A stretch of DNA of 64,000 nt, taken from assembly GCF_000026365.1 (NCBI RefSeq), contig NC_012993.1, positions 1,116,001 to 1,180,000 on the forward strand, in the 5' to 3' direction. The position numbers and the translations under genes were made by a program. Each line of letters begins with the position of its first letter. Within the stretch, counting starts at the first letter, position 1. The notes under the pieces are model-generated. The model was given only the letters and a program-made list of their open reading frames with translations, did no database searches and had not been told where the DNA came from. Positions 49,972 to 58,707 of this stretch are shown in pieces. This stretch comes from Zygosaccharomyces rouxii. Its lineage: Eukaryota; Ascomycota; Saccharomycetes; Saccharomycetales; Saccharomycetaceae.

Positions 49972-52281
49972 TTAGTGCGTTTGGTTTCCTGTGTCTTTGT
50001 CATCTCTTACATCCTCAAGAGGTCCTATCCATTCCCAACACTTCATAATCTCACCATGAATCTCCATCAAACTAGACTTAATATTAGTATTGTTATGTTC
50101 CAATTTCTTGGAACACTTTTGCCACAGACGGTTCTTATATTTCAAATCTACCACATCAGAAAGAAGGACGTCTCTTAATTGAACGGTACTCAAAAACGGG
50201 GTTTCACTTTCCTCTGATCTCTTCGTACTTTTCAACCTATCCACCACTTTCCTGGTCAACTTATCCACCTTCGCCTTCTCTTGACTTAACTTCCTATTAA
50301 TGGACAGCAGGAATTTACCAAGAAGAGCTCCTAATATAAGTGGAATAATCAATTTTCGATTTCTATAGCAAGTTCGGTAAATTTCATTTTCAAATTTACA
50401 TCTTAAGCCAATGTACTTCTTGGATGTCGAGCGAAAAATCCCAGTCTGGTTCCCTGCTTTTGGAAAATGTCTTTCCTTCCTCGAAATATCATCGGTCTCA
50501 GTTTGGTTCTGGGAGTCTCCGTGAATTCTATACTCACCTTCTGATGACTGCCAAGATTCAACGATGTTAGTATCAAATATTCTTGTAAAAACTTCAAAAT
50601 TCTTCAAAAAATCAGTAGTACTCACTTGCCTCCATGTAATTTCGGGCTCCTTTTTTAAGTCCGCCACTGCTTGAATCCATAATTCATCAAATTCTTCATC
50701 GTTAATCCAGGGAGCTTTACTCTCGTAGAAAATTTGGTATAATTCATCTTCCAAAATTCCACATTTGATATCATCGCTGCATTCACCACATGCAACTCGA
50801 GCATTTTTCACTCGAAGAAACTGAAGAGATTTATCAACCACTTCTCCAATAAGCTTCTCCCTTTCACTGTCTTTTACACACGAATCCGATAAAGGTAATA
50901 ATCCGTACAATGAAAATGGATTGCGTTTCAACGCATATTCTGGTCTGCATTTCAATTGCATTCGAGGATAACACAAAGCATTATCTGGGCATGGCAGACA
51001 ATTAGGTTTAGGTAGGGAAAAAGGCAATGTTCCCAGCTGTTCAGGTAGCGATGGTGGAGGTAATTCCTGTCCGCAATATCCTACCGAGATTCTTGATTCA
51101 CGGTACCATAACCCATAAAGAATAGGGAATACGATAAAACTGAAGATCGAAAGGTTATATATTGCTTTACCAATGAATTTGAAAGAACGTTTCCAGAAAC
51201 ATGGCACGGGGGTAATTTGTTCCACAGGTTTCTCTTCGGCATGGGTGGATTCTTCCTCTTCCTCTTTCTCCTCTTCATCTTCTTCCACATCAGGTTCCTC
51301 GATCTCCTGCAGTTTAATGTCCGGTTCTTCTAATTTCACCTCTGGCTCCTGCTTCTCCGCCGGTCTTTCATTCACTTCTAGTTCTCTCTTCTTCTCTACG
51401 TTCAATTTTGGAGACTCCTTATTAACCTGCGGTTGTGCCTCTTTTTCCAACTTCTTTACACGTTCTTCAGTCTCATCCACATGTTTCTGCGTAGGTAATT
51501 CCGGCGTAGAAATCCTTAATGGTGATCCAAAGGTTACATCTCCTTCCACATCTGCCGGAAATACATTTGGTTTTTCCCCCTTAACGAATTCGGCTCCCTC
51601 ATCATTATTCAATGCCTTTTTCCATTGAGCTGCAAATGCATCAGACACCTTCAAATGGCTTAAATCTGTAGGGGAATTTTCTTCCTTTTTATTACTGAAA
51701 GATGACAACGATGCAGAGTCTGATGCAGAGTCTGATGCAGATTCCGAGGATTCGAATTTTTCAATGACTAAAGACTTACGAGGTGATTTGCTTGGACTTT
51801 TCTTAGCCACTTTCTCAATTATTGGCGTGTTTTGAGAATCATCACCAATTCTCTTTCTCTTCTTGTTCTTATTCTTGATAGTACTACCACGGGAACTACT
51901 TGGCTTAGCTTCATCCATGTTCACATCACCTTCATCGTCTTCATTGTTTTCATTTTTATTATGACCCTCATTATCATCACCACTGACACTGCTAACACGT
52001 CTTTTCCTCGATTTTTTCGAAGAATCATCTGAGCTGTCCCTTGATTTAGTTTTAGCTGCTGATCTTGTCCTTACCCCTTTGCCATTAATATTAGATAATG
52101 CCTTTGCATGTTTTTTCCTTAGTTTTGGTAATCTGGGTCCAACATTTTCTTCGAATAATCTCACTAACATTGCCTTTTTAGAATGAGATGGGAATTCAAC
52201 ATTATTTTCTGTTAATATTCTTCTCAGCTGTGCGACCTTTAATGACCTGGGATCAAATCCAGGTTTCAAATACTCATCCAT
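49972..52281 (-). CDS. HEH2: Inner nuclear membrane protein Src1/Heh2 (LEM/HeH family), alternatively spliced
   Basis: An uninterrupted frame of 769 codons, but a candidate intron (50548-50625 or 50548-50629) lies inside it. Order: HeH DNA-binding helix-extension-helix (about 10-50, DPRSLKVAQLRRILTENNVEF), a long disordered basic then acidic linker with an NLS-like KNKKRKRIG near 140, membrane span 1 (about 373-393, LSIFSFIVFPILYGLWY), a luminal domain with cysteines, membrane span 2 (about 639-660, LIIPLILGALLGKFLLSI) and a Man1-Src1 winged helix ending SLMEIHGEIMKCWEWIG. It tethers chromatin at the nuclear envelope. Splicing at GTGAGT gives 743 residues in frame; at GCAAGT it shifts frame and gives 598 residues without span 2. 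It is the single ortholog of SRC1 (YML034W) and HEH2 (YDR458C). Confidence 0.92.
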   Translation of the reverse strand: MDEYLKPGFDPRSLKVAQLRRILTENNVEFPSHSKKAMLVRLFEENVGPRLPKLRKKHAKALSNINGKGVRTRSAAKTKSRDSSDDSSKKSRKRRVSSVSGDDNEGHNKNENNEDDEGDVNMDEAKPSSSRGSTIKNKNKKRKRIGDDSQNTPIIEKVAKKSPSKSPRKSLVIEKFESSESASDSASDSASLSSFSNKKEENSPTDLSHLKVSDAFAAQWKKALNNDEGAEFVKGEKPNVFPADVEGDVTFGSPLRISTPELPTQKHVDETEERVKKLEKEAQPQVNKESPKLNVEKKRELEVNERPAEKQEPEVKLEEPDIKLQEIEEPDVEEDEEEKEEEEESTHAEEKPVEQITPVPCFWKRSFKFIGKAIYNLSIFSFIVFPILYGLWYRESRISVGYCGQELPPPSLPEQLGTLPFSLPKPNCLPCPDNALCYPRMQLKCRPEYALKRNPFSLYGLLPLSDSCVKDSEREKLIGEVVDKSLQFLRVKNARVACGECSDDIKCGILEDELYQIFYESKAPWINDEEFDELWIQAVADLKKEPEITWRQVSTTDFLKNFEVFTRIFDTNIVESWQSSEGEYRIHGDSQNQTETDDISRKERHFPKAGNQTGIFRSTSKKYIGLRCKFENEIYRTCYRNRKLIIPLILGALLGKFLLSINRKLSQEKAKVDKLTRKVVDRLKSTKRSEESETPFLSTVQLRDVLLSDVVDLKYKNRLWQKCSKKLEHNNTNIKSSLMEIHGEIMKCWEWIGPLEDVRDDKDTGNQTH
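50548..50629 (-). other. Alternative intron of SRC1/HEH2 with overlapping 5' splice sites
   Basis: The minus strand reads GCAAGTGAGT at 50629-50620, which contains two 5' splice sites, GCAAGT starting at 50629 and GTGAGT starting at 50625. A perfect TACTAAC is at 50572-50566 and a TTGGCAG 3' site ends at 50548. Intron lengths are 82 and 78 nt. The same decamer directs alternative splicing of S. cerevisiae SRC1. The 78-nt form starts and ends exactly on codon boundaries (residues 553-578 of the unspliced frame) and has no stop. Confidence 0.85.
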
Positions 52282-53305
52282 GATTTAATGCAAGGTAAAA
52301 CAGGATCTTGCAATTAACGATACTGGCAAAGTATTGAATAACTAGTTGAATGGGAACAATTAATTAATTCGATTCAATATAGTGATGACGATGGGATAAA
52401 AGATGAAGTTCTTCTTTGTTGAAAACCGCAAAAGAGTTGATTGGTAAACAACCGAGCCCTAAAGGGAAAATACGAGTTAGGGTTCATAGTCCTGTAAAAA
52501 ATGTGCCCTAAAAATCAACGAAAACCCTAAACTGGTAGCACGTGACTGGTGGAGCAGAGAAAAAAAAGAAACGTCAGGGTTTTTAAGCGGAGTATGCATT
52601 TAGGGCACAATTTTCATGCATAGAATATTGGAACGATTCTATATGGATAGCGCCGGACTTGATAGCGATGGGAGTAAAAGTAGAATAAGGTTTAGCAACT
52701 AGTTAGCTATCTGTATCTTAGTATCTTTATTGCAATGCAGGGTTAATAAGTTATCAAATTACATGGGGCCATTACGTCTCACTGGAACTCTTCAAATTTA
52801 CCTAACTTTGTAAGCTAAGTTCTCCTCGACAAACATCCTTTGAAGACATTGGATCCTAGCCTCGTAATGGAAGAAATATCATCATCACTACTTTTGAAGT
52901 TCAAAAGCTGTTATCAACCGTTCAACTCCCCTAGCTCATTATTCCCATCTTGATAAAATCATTAATAAACAAACTACAGAATATACTTTTTTGCAAAAAA
53001 AAAAAAGCAAAAAAAAAAAAAAAACAAATCCCAGTGGATTGAATAGGCGTGAAACTTCCTAATGCAAAATAACCGCCAATGTAGAATATAATACCGACTT
53101 CCTCGTAACCCTATTTCCTCCTATAAGGGCTTTTTTTTTTTTTTTAATTTTTTTTCCCTTCATTAAGGCTGATCATCCGAGACTACATCGAATTGTTCTT
53201 TCAAACTAGTAACACTACAATTTTACAAACACCAAGAATAGTTAACGAAGAAGAGCTAGGTCTTAGTGTTGCCTTCTCTTTTTTCTCGAATCTACAAATT
53301 TCAGG
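52282..53305. promoter_or_regulatory. Divergent HEH2 / AMD1 intergenic region (1 kb)
   Basis: The HEH2 side has a cluster of CCCTAA-type motifs and a CACGTGAC (52455-52606). The AMD1 side has poly(dA:dT) tracts near 52992-53028 (two A runs) and 53131-53160 (T runs), typical nucleosome-excluding elements. 52620-52990 shows no open frame; I could not identify snoRNA boxes with confidence. Confidence 0.55.
52455..52606. promoter_or_regulatory. Cluster of Tbf1-like (CCCTAA/TTAGGG) motifs with a CACGTG site
   Basis: AGCCCTAA at 52455, TTAGGGTT at 52477, GCCCTAAA at 52505, AACCCTAA at 52523, CACGTGAC at 52539 and TTTAGGGC at 52599. Tbf1 binds ARCCCTAA in S. cerevisiae and controls snoRNA genes and, in several yeasts, ribosomal protein genes. 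The cluster is 175-325 bp upstream of the HEH2 ATG and 700-850 bp upstream of AMD1. Confidence 0.65.
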
Positions 53306-55609
53306 ATGGATGCTGACAGTAGTTACAAGAATTTAGCTGACCTTTCCCTGGAACCTACGGAATCCCACGATGTTGCAAATCCTGAAAGTGCTGGTTTGTT
53401 TGCAGGCAATGATAAACCTGAAAGAGTCTCTGAAGGCGTGGCATTAGCACCATCAGAGGCTGATGCCCATTTTTCCTACAAAGAAAATAAAGAATTGCTT
53501 GAAAGAGGTACTAAAGAATTAGCAGTGGACCATCAAGCTCCCTCAAATTTTAATCAACCATCTGGCTTGGAAAATGATTCTCCTCATTCAAAGAAAGATA
53601 GAGCTTTGTCATCCAGTGCTAAACTGACAGTACCAGACTTACCAACTGATACTCATCGTGGTGCACGTAGATCTTCTACTTACAAGATGGGTGTGTTTGC
53701 AGATGATTCTACTCAAAGGTTCTTAGATGAACCATCACCGGAACTAGTTGGTCTTTATTCGAACGTGGCAGAATGTAGAGCCATGAGAGAAAAGTATCAG
53801 ACTACGTCCTTGCAACACGATTGGGACAATCCAAAGAATAAACCGGATTGGTTAATTTATCCACCACCCCCTAGACCCACTTATAATCCAGAAACCAAAA
53901 CTGTGACTAAACTGGAGAATAGACCTGATTGTGAAGTTTTCGATTTTGAAAAATGTGTTATTCCCGGAGAAGACACAGATTACGATTTTGGCGTTGGTGG
54001 CGATGATATTTATGTTGTCCATAGCGCTCAAGATTCGGCTAAATTAGTTTCTAAGGTGCCCGATCTACGTGAGTACTACATGGATTTGGAAAGAGTAATT
54101 GCGCTTTCTTCTGATGGTCCTGCCAAATCTTTTGCCTTTAGAAGATTGCAATATCTAGAGGCTCGCTGGAATCTTTACTACCTTTTGAACGAGTTCCAAG
54201 AAACGAGTGTCTCCAAGAGAAATCCTCACAGAGATTTTTACAACGTTAGAAAAGTGGATACTCACGTTCATCACTCGGCATGTATGAATCAAAAACACTT
54301 GTTACGTTTTATTAAACATAAGCTGAGACATAATGGGGAAGAAGATGTCATTTTCAGAGATGGTAAAATCTTAACGTTGGACCAAGTGTTCAAATCGTTG
54401 AATTTGAGCGGTTACGACTTGTCCATTGATACCCTGGATATGCATGCCCATAAGGATACTTTCCACAGATTTGACAAATTTAACCTAAAATACAACCCAA
54501 TCGGTGAATCTCGTTTGAGAGAAATTTTCCTAAAGACCGACAACTACGTCAAGGGATCTTACTTGGCTCAAGTTACAAAGGAGGTAGTGTCAGATTTGGA
54601 AAACTCGAAGTACCAGAATTGCGAATACAGAATTTCCGTCTATGGTAGATCTATTGACGAATGGGATAAATTAGCAAGCTGGGTCATTGACAACAAATTG
54701 ATTTCCCATAATGTTCGTTGGTTAATCCAATGTCCACGTCTTTACAGTATTTACAAGAGCACTGGTCAAGTAGAAAATTTCTTTGATTTGATGAGAAATA
54801 TCTATCAACCACTTTTCGAAGTCACTAAGAATCCTCAATCTCATCCTAAACTACACGTTTTCTTGCAAAGGGTCATTGGGTTCGACTCTGTGGATGATGA
54901 ATCTAAAGTGGATCGCAGAATCTTTAGAAAATACCCAAAGGCTTCCAACTGGGATAATCCAAATAATCCTCCATATTCTTATTACTTGTATTACATGTAT
55001 GCAAGTATGGCTTCTTTGAACCAATGGAGAGCTAAGAGAGGTTTCAACACATTGGTATTGAGACCACACTGCGGTGAAGCTGGTGATCCTGAACACTTAG
55101 TTTCCGCCTACTTAGTGGCTCAAAGTATCTCTCACGGTATTCTTTTGAGAAAAGTACCATTTGTTCAGTATTTGTACTATCTGGATCAAGTTGGTATTGC
55201 GATGTCTCCATTATCGAACAATGCTCTTTTCTTAACTTATGATAAGAATCCATTCCCTCACTATTTTAAGAGAGGTTTAAATGTTTCCTTGTCAACAGAT
55301 GATCCACTACAATTCTCCTACACTAGGGAACCTTTGATTGAGGAATATTCTGTTGCTGCACAAATCTACAAATTGTCTAACGTGGATATGTGTGAATTGG
55401 CTCGCAACTCAGTACTACAAAGTGGTTGGGAAGCTCAAATCAAATCTCATTGGATCGGTAAGGATTTCTATAAGAATGGTGTTGAAGGTAATGATGTGGG
55501 TAAGACTAATGTGCCTAACATTAGAATAAATTATAGATGGGACACTTTGTCAACGGAATTGGAACTAATGAACCATTTTTCGAATTTCAAAGATGCTATA
55601 GAAGATTAA
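53306..55609 (+). CDS. AMD1: AMP deaminase Amd1
   Basis: A 767-residue enzyme (S. cerevisiae 810). The first 180 residues are variable and disordered. The catalytic domain has the zinc ligands His320 and His322 in VDTHVHHSACMNQKHL, then LRPHCGEAGDPEHL and SLSTDDPLQFSYTREPL with zinc-binding Asp665. It deaminates AMP to IMP and balances adenylate and guanylate pools in the cytosol. Position matches YML035C, next to SRC1 in S. cerevisiae and convergent here with PFA5. Confidence 0.98.
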   Translation: MDADSSYKNLADLSLEPTESHDVANPESAGLFAGNDKPERVSEGVALAPSEADAHFSYKENKELLERGTKELAVDHQAPSNFNQPSGLENDSPHSKKDRALSSSAKLTVPDLPTDTHRGARRSSTYKMGVFADDSTQRFLDEPSPELVGLYSNVAECRAMREKYQTTSLQHDWDNPKNKPDWLIYPPPPRPTYNPETKTVTKLENRPDCEVFDFEKCVIPGEDTDYDFGVGGDDIYVVHSAQDSAKLVSKVPDLREYYMDLERVIALSSDGPAKSFAFRRLQYLEARWNLYYLLNEFQETSVSKRNPHRDFYNVRKVDTHVHHSACMNQKHLLRFIKHKLRHNGEEDVIFRDGKILTLDQVFKSLNLSGYDLSIDTLDMHAHKDTFHRFDKFNLKYNPIGESRLREIFLKTDNYVKGSYLAQVTKEVVSDLENSKYQNCEYRISVYGRSIDEWDKLASWVIDNKLISHNVRWLIQCPRLYSIYKSTGQVENFFDLMRNIYQPLFEVTKNPQSHPKLHVFLQRVIGFDSVDDESKVDRRIFRKYPKASNWDNPNNPPYSYYLYYMYASMASLNQWRAKRGFNTLVLRPHCGEAGDPEHLVSAYLVAQSISHGILLRKVPFVQYLYYLDQVGIAMSPLSNNALFLTYDKNPFPHYFKRGLNVSLSTDDPLQFSYTREPLIEEYSVAAQIYKLSNVDMCELARNSVLQSGWEAQIKSHWIGKDFYKNGVEGNDVGKTNVPNIRINYRWDTLSTELELMNHFSNFKDAIED

Positions 55610-55731
55610 ACGCAGAATTAATTTGCTATATTATCCTCATTTCATTTAACGAATCTTTTGAATAATCGAAATAATTTTACATAGGTTCTTAAAAATACAT
55701 TCACTATGCATTAAAACCAATTATCAATCTA

Positions 55732-56829
55732 TCATGAGCTCCGGACTTGAACTTTTGTCAAGTATTCATTATTCGAAATTTTTTTTCTAATTAATTCAAT
55801 GGTTTTATTGCCCACTGTTTCCTTATAAGGCCCCAATACAGCTTCGATCGTAGATTTATCGTTTCTACCGTTCTTCTCTGGGTCAGGTTTAAACTTGGGA
55901 ACTGAAGTACCCCAAGGAATCACCCACATGAAAATGTTGGAACCCAAACTTTCCACGGCATTAGCCCACCAACTGTCCTTCGACCAACAAGATTCATATT
56001 CCTTCTTATTGAGTTCTACCACGTATCTGCACCCATCATCAGGATTATAGTAACAGAACATCTTCCTTGTAGAAAATGCCTTTCTTCTTCTTTCCATAAC
56101 CTCAATTGAAGTTTTATTCTTAACAATACAATTCAGTTGGGTCAACAGTAAAGATGTGACTGTTATCCAAAATAGTGTAGTCAAAATGAGGATAGCAATA
56201 AGGTTACCGTTCAAATGGGAACCATGTCCTCTATAATCTCTAGTAATGCTTCTAATATATGCCACAATAGATGTCCAAATTATGGCTAACCAAATCGTCA
56301 TGAAAACACAGTACTGTACAAAGAGTCTATAGTTGTCCTTACCAATTATAGAACCCAAATATGTACATTTATGATCAAACTTAGGTACACAATGTCCCAA
56401 TTCCCTGGAATGATGTGCTCTTTCTGTTTTTAAGCTTTGACAATTAGTACACCATATCGGGTACCCATTAGGATCACATTGGTAACATATTGACGAACCA
56501 TCCGAACCGTGATTTTGGTATTTTTCACTAGCGCCTAAATCTGATTCTTGAGCTGATAATATCAAATATGGTAAAACTTGTGGAAGCTTTCCAGGGCCCA
56601 CAGCTACAGCTATCTGGAACCATATTAACAGTAAGAGGATCTGCAGGAAGCAGACAACAACAATAAGACCGATGGCAACCGATTTCTGTCCATAATGCTT
56701 GTATATCTGATCATAACAGAGTTTGTGAGAAAATGCCCAGGTTCCGTAGCTCATTAGTAAAAAGATCCCAATTGGCATAAGGAATCGAGTCCATCGCGGT
56801 AGCTTAACATTGGAACAAAAAGTTTGCAT
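55732..56829 (-). CDS. PFA5: Protein S-palmitoyltransferase Pfa5 with a DHKC active site
   Basis: 365 residues, four membrane segments (about 15-33, 52-78, 168-190 and 205-228). The cysteine-rich domain lies between the second and third: CTNCQSLKTERAHHSRELGHCVPKFDHKC. Catalytic Cys155 follows Asp152-His153-Lys154, so the usual DHHC is DHKC. Several zinc cysteines of the canonical domain are replaced (HHS and EL where HC and C are expected), as in the Pfa5 family. GSIIGKDNYRLF and a TTxE-like segment are present; KNKTSIEVMERRRKAFSTRKMFCYY is a family mark. Position matches YDR459C beside TFB3. Confidence 0.92.
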   Translation of the reverse strand: MQTFCSNVKLPRWTRFLMPIGIFLLMSYGTWAFSHKLCYDQIYKHYGQKSVAIGLIVVVCFLQILLLLIWFQIAVAVGPGKLPQVLPYLILSAQESDLGASEKYQNHGSDGSSICYQCDPNGYPIWCTNCQSLKTERAHHSRELGHCVPKFDHKCTYLGSIIGKDNYRLFVQYCVFMTIWLAIIWTSIVAYIRSITRDYRGHGSHLNGNLIAILILTTLFWITVTSLLLTQLNCIVKNKTSIEVMERRRKAFSTRKMFCYYNPDDGCRYVVELNKKEYESCWSKDSWWANAVESLGSNIFMWVIPWGTSVPKFKPDPEKNGRNDKSTIEAVLGPYKETVGNKTIELIRKKISNNEYLTKVQVRSS

Positions 56830-57026
56830 ACCACATTAATCGACTGAACCTACCAATGGTCTGTGTCAGCTCTATTTACTTCTTTTTTTACCAAATATTT
56901 ATAGTTCTAGTTACAAGTATTAACATAAGATACCTTTTTGTTTCGATGAGCTTATTAAATTGAAAACTTCAACTACACTAAAAAGAAAACACAAGTTAAC
57001 ACTATTAGAGGTCCAAGAGATTCAAT

Positions 57027-58062
57027 AGTATGTCGCACAGATTATTTGCAATCGATAGAACATATTTAACTAACCGGTACAGTGGATGATTATTACGATA
57101 ACAAGGACATGTGTCCGATCTGCAAGACGGATCGGTACCTTTCCCCAGATGTGAAGTTTTTAGTGAACCCAGAGTGTTACCACAAGATATGTGAATCTTG
57201 TGTGGATCGTATATTTAGTTTGGGGCCTGCCCAGTGTCCCTATAAAGGTTGTGATAAGATTTTGAGAAAAAACAAGTTCAAGACTCAGATATTTGACGAT
57301 GTTGGTGTTGAGAAAGAAGTGGATATCAGGAAAAGGGTTTTCAATGTATTCAATAAACAGTTAGATGATTTTGATGGCAATACAGATGAATATAACAAGT
57401 ATTTGGAAGAAGTGGAAGACATAGTCTTGAATTTGGATAAGGGAATTGATGTACAAAAGACTGAGGAAAAGTTGAGAACTTACGAAGAGTTGAATAAGCA
57501 GCTAATTATGACCAACATTGAACGTAATAAACAAGATCTAGAGAGTTTTGAACAGAGACAGCAGTTTGAAAAAGAAATGAAGATGAAGAAACGTACGCTT
57601 GAAAGACAAATTGAAGAAGAGGAAAGAATGAATAACGAATGGGCTAAAAGGGAAATCGTCAATCGATTATCTAGTGCTGACGATGCTACAGATATCATTG
57701 AAGGTGTAAAGAATACCGTTAAACTAAAGAAGTCTAGTGCTAGAAGAAAACTAGAAGAGTTAAACCGTGTGCTAAAGAACAACCCATACTCGGCGGCAAA
57801 TAACAGTGGTCCTCGTAAGGATGCAGTGCCTTTCACACCATTCAACGGTGACAGAGATATAACGCCGAAATATACTTACGATGAGGCATTATACAACGAT
57901 CCATTCATTCAGGACTTGAAAGATAGAAAAGAGTTCATCGCTTCAGGTTTCAGACCTGATTATGTATATAAAAGAGTACTCACAGAGGCGTTCATGGGAT
58001 TGGGATGTGTCTTATCAGACGAATTACAGGCATCCCAAATGGCAACATCACAAACCTCTTAA
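57027..58062 (+). CDS. TFB3: TFIIH/NEF3 subunit Tfb3 (MAT1 homolog, RING), start codon split by an intron
   Basis: Proposed join of base 57027 with 57083-58062, 326 residues. The open frame has no ATG before codon 10, yet the conserved start DDYYDNKDMCPICKTDRYL runs back to a GTG; S. cerevisiae Tfb3 reads MDEYEENKDMCPICKTD there. Removing a 55-nt intron joins A (57027) to TG (57083) and creates ATG GAT GAT TAT. The RING finger spans about 11-55, the MAT1 coiled-coil about 120-220 (EEKLRTYEELNKQLI, KRTLERQIEEEERMN). Tfb3 joins the Kin28 kinase to TFIIH and helps cullin neddylation. If splicing does not occur, the ATG at 57109 would still keep the whole RING. The 3' end overlaps CGI121 by 15 bp. 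Confidence 0.93.
57028..57082 (+). other. Candidate 55-nt intron dividing the TFB3 start codon
   Basis: The 5' site is the consensus GTATGT, the branch site AACTAAC at 57068-57074 (one base from TACTAAC), the 3' site GGTACAG. Branch A to 3' end is 9 nt, short but usable. Unspliced RNA would start translation at an ATG inside the 5' site (57030), giving a 19-codon peptide that ends past the TFB3 start. Confidence 0.72.
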
Positions 58063-58557
58063 TTGGATACAATTTACCACGGCTCTAGATATTTCAATAG
58101 TTGAAGTACTGTGGAACTCGTTTAATTTATAGATTTTTCTAATGAAGGTCATATCACAATTTTGAGATAAATTCTCATCATTCAGAGGGACCTCATCTCC
58201 TTGCAGTTGTAAATCTTGCTGGTCTTTATCCACTATTTGAATCACTAACAACATTTGGGAATCATCTTTAATACCAAAATTCTTATAAGCTTCACCGATG
58301 TTGGAAGTGGCTGACAAACTATAGAGACATTCAGAGTGCAGGCTCTTAGTCTTCAACTTACCATACTTGGATTCTACTAGTGCCCGGTAGATAGCAGAAT
58401 AAACCTGCTCCAAGGAACAAATTGATCTTGCATCGATTATTGCGTAGGGCAATTGTGCCACTTTGGATCGTATTTCACTTGCGTTTGAAACGTTGTGGAA
58501 TAATCTCAAGCTAATACGAGTATCTGGAAACTGCGGTAGACTACTGATGAGGGCCAT
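58048..58557 (-). CDS. CGI121: KEOPS complex subunit Cgi121
   Basis: 169 residues from the ATG at 58557 (MALISSLPQFPDTRIS), which aligns with the S. cerevisiae start; an upstream ATG at 58614 would add 19 basic residues. Landmarks are QVYSAIYRALVESKYGK, SECLYSLSATSNIGEAYKNFGIKDDSQ and the C-terminal CIQLRG. Cgi121 binds tRNA and the Bud32 kinase in KEOPS, needed for t6A37 modification of tRNA and telomere upkeep. The S. cerevisiae gene has an intron before its last exon; here the C-terminal codons follow without a gap. Divergent from the YML037C ortholog. Confidence 0.93.
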   Translation of the reverse strand: MALISSLPQFPDTRISLRLFHNVSNASEIRSKVAQLPYAIIDARSICSLEQVYSAIYRALVESKYGKLKTKSLHSECLYSLSATSNIGEAYKNFGIKDDSQMLLVIQIVDKDQQDLQLQGDEVPLNDENLSQNCDMTFIRKIYKLNEFHSTSTIEISRAVVNCIQLRGL

Positions 58558-58707
58558 CGATGAAAATTTTGGATTCTTTTTTCTTGTTAGTTGTTTCTCT
58601 GTCTTGGCGGGCATCAAATATTATCAACCTTTCTTCTATTCGAAGCTAACCTCTAACAAAAATAACAATACTGATGTCATATAACCAACTTTCAGTGAGA
58701 AAAAAGG

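Noticed and set aside
52382..52388. GTGATGA considered as box C of a C/D snoRNA near HEH2
   Set aside because: No CTGA box D or terminal stem at a suitable distance, and it lies in the probable HEH2 5' leader.
52539..52700. CACGTGAC considered as a centromere CDEI element
   Set aside because: No AT-rich CDEII of about 80 bp and no TTCCGAA-type CDEIII follow; the region is better explained as a promoter.
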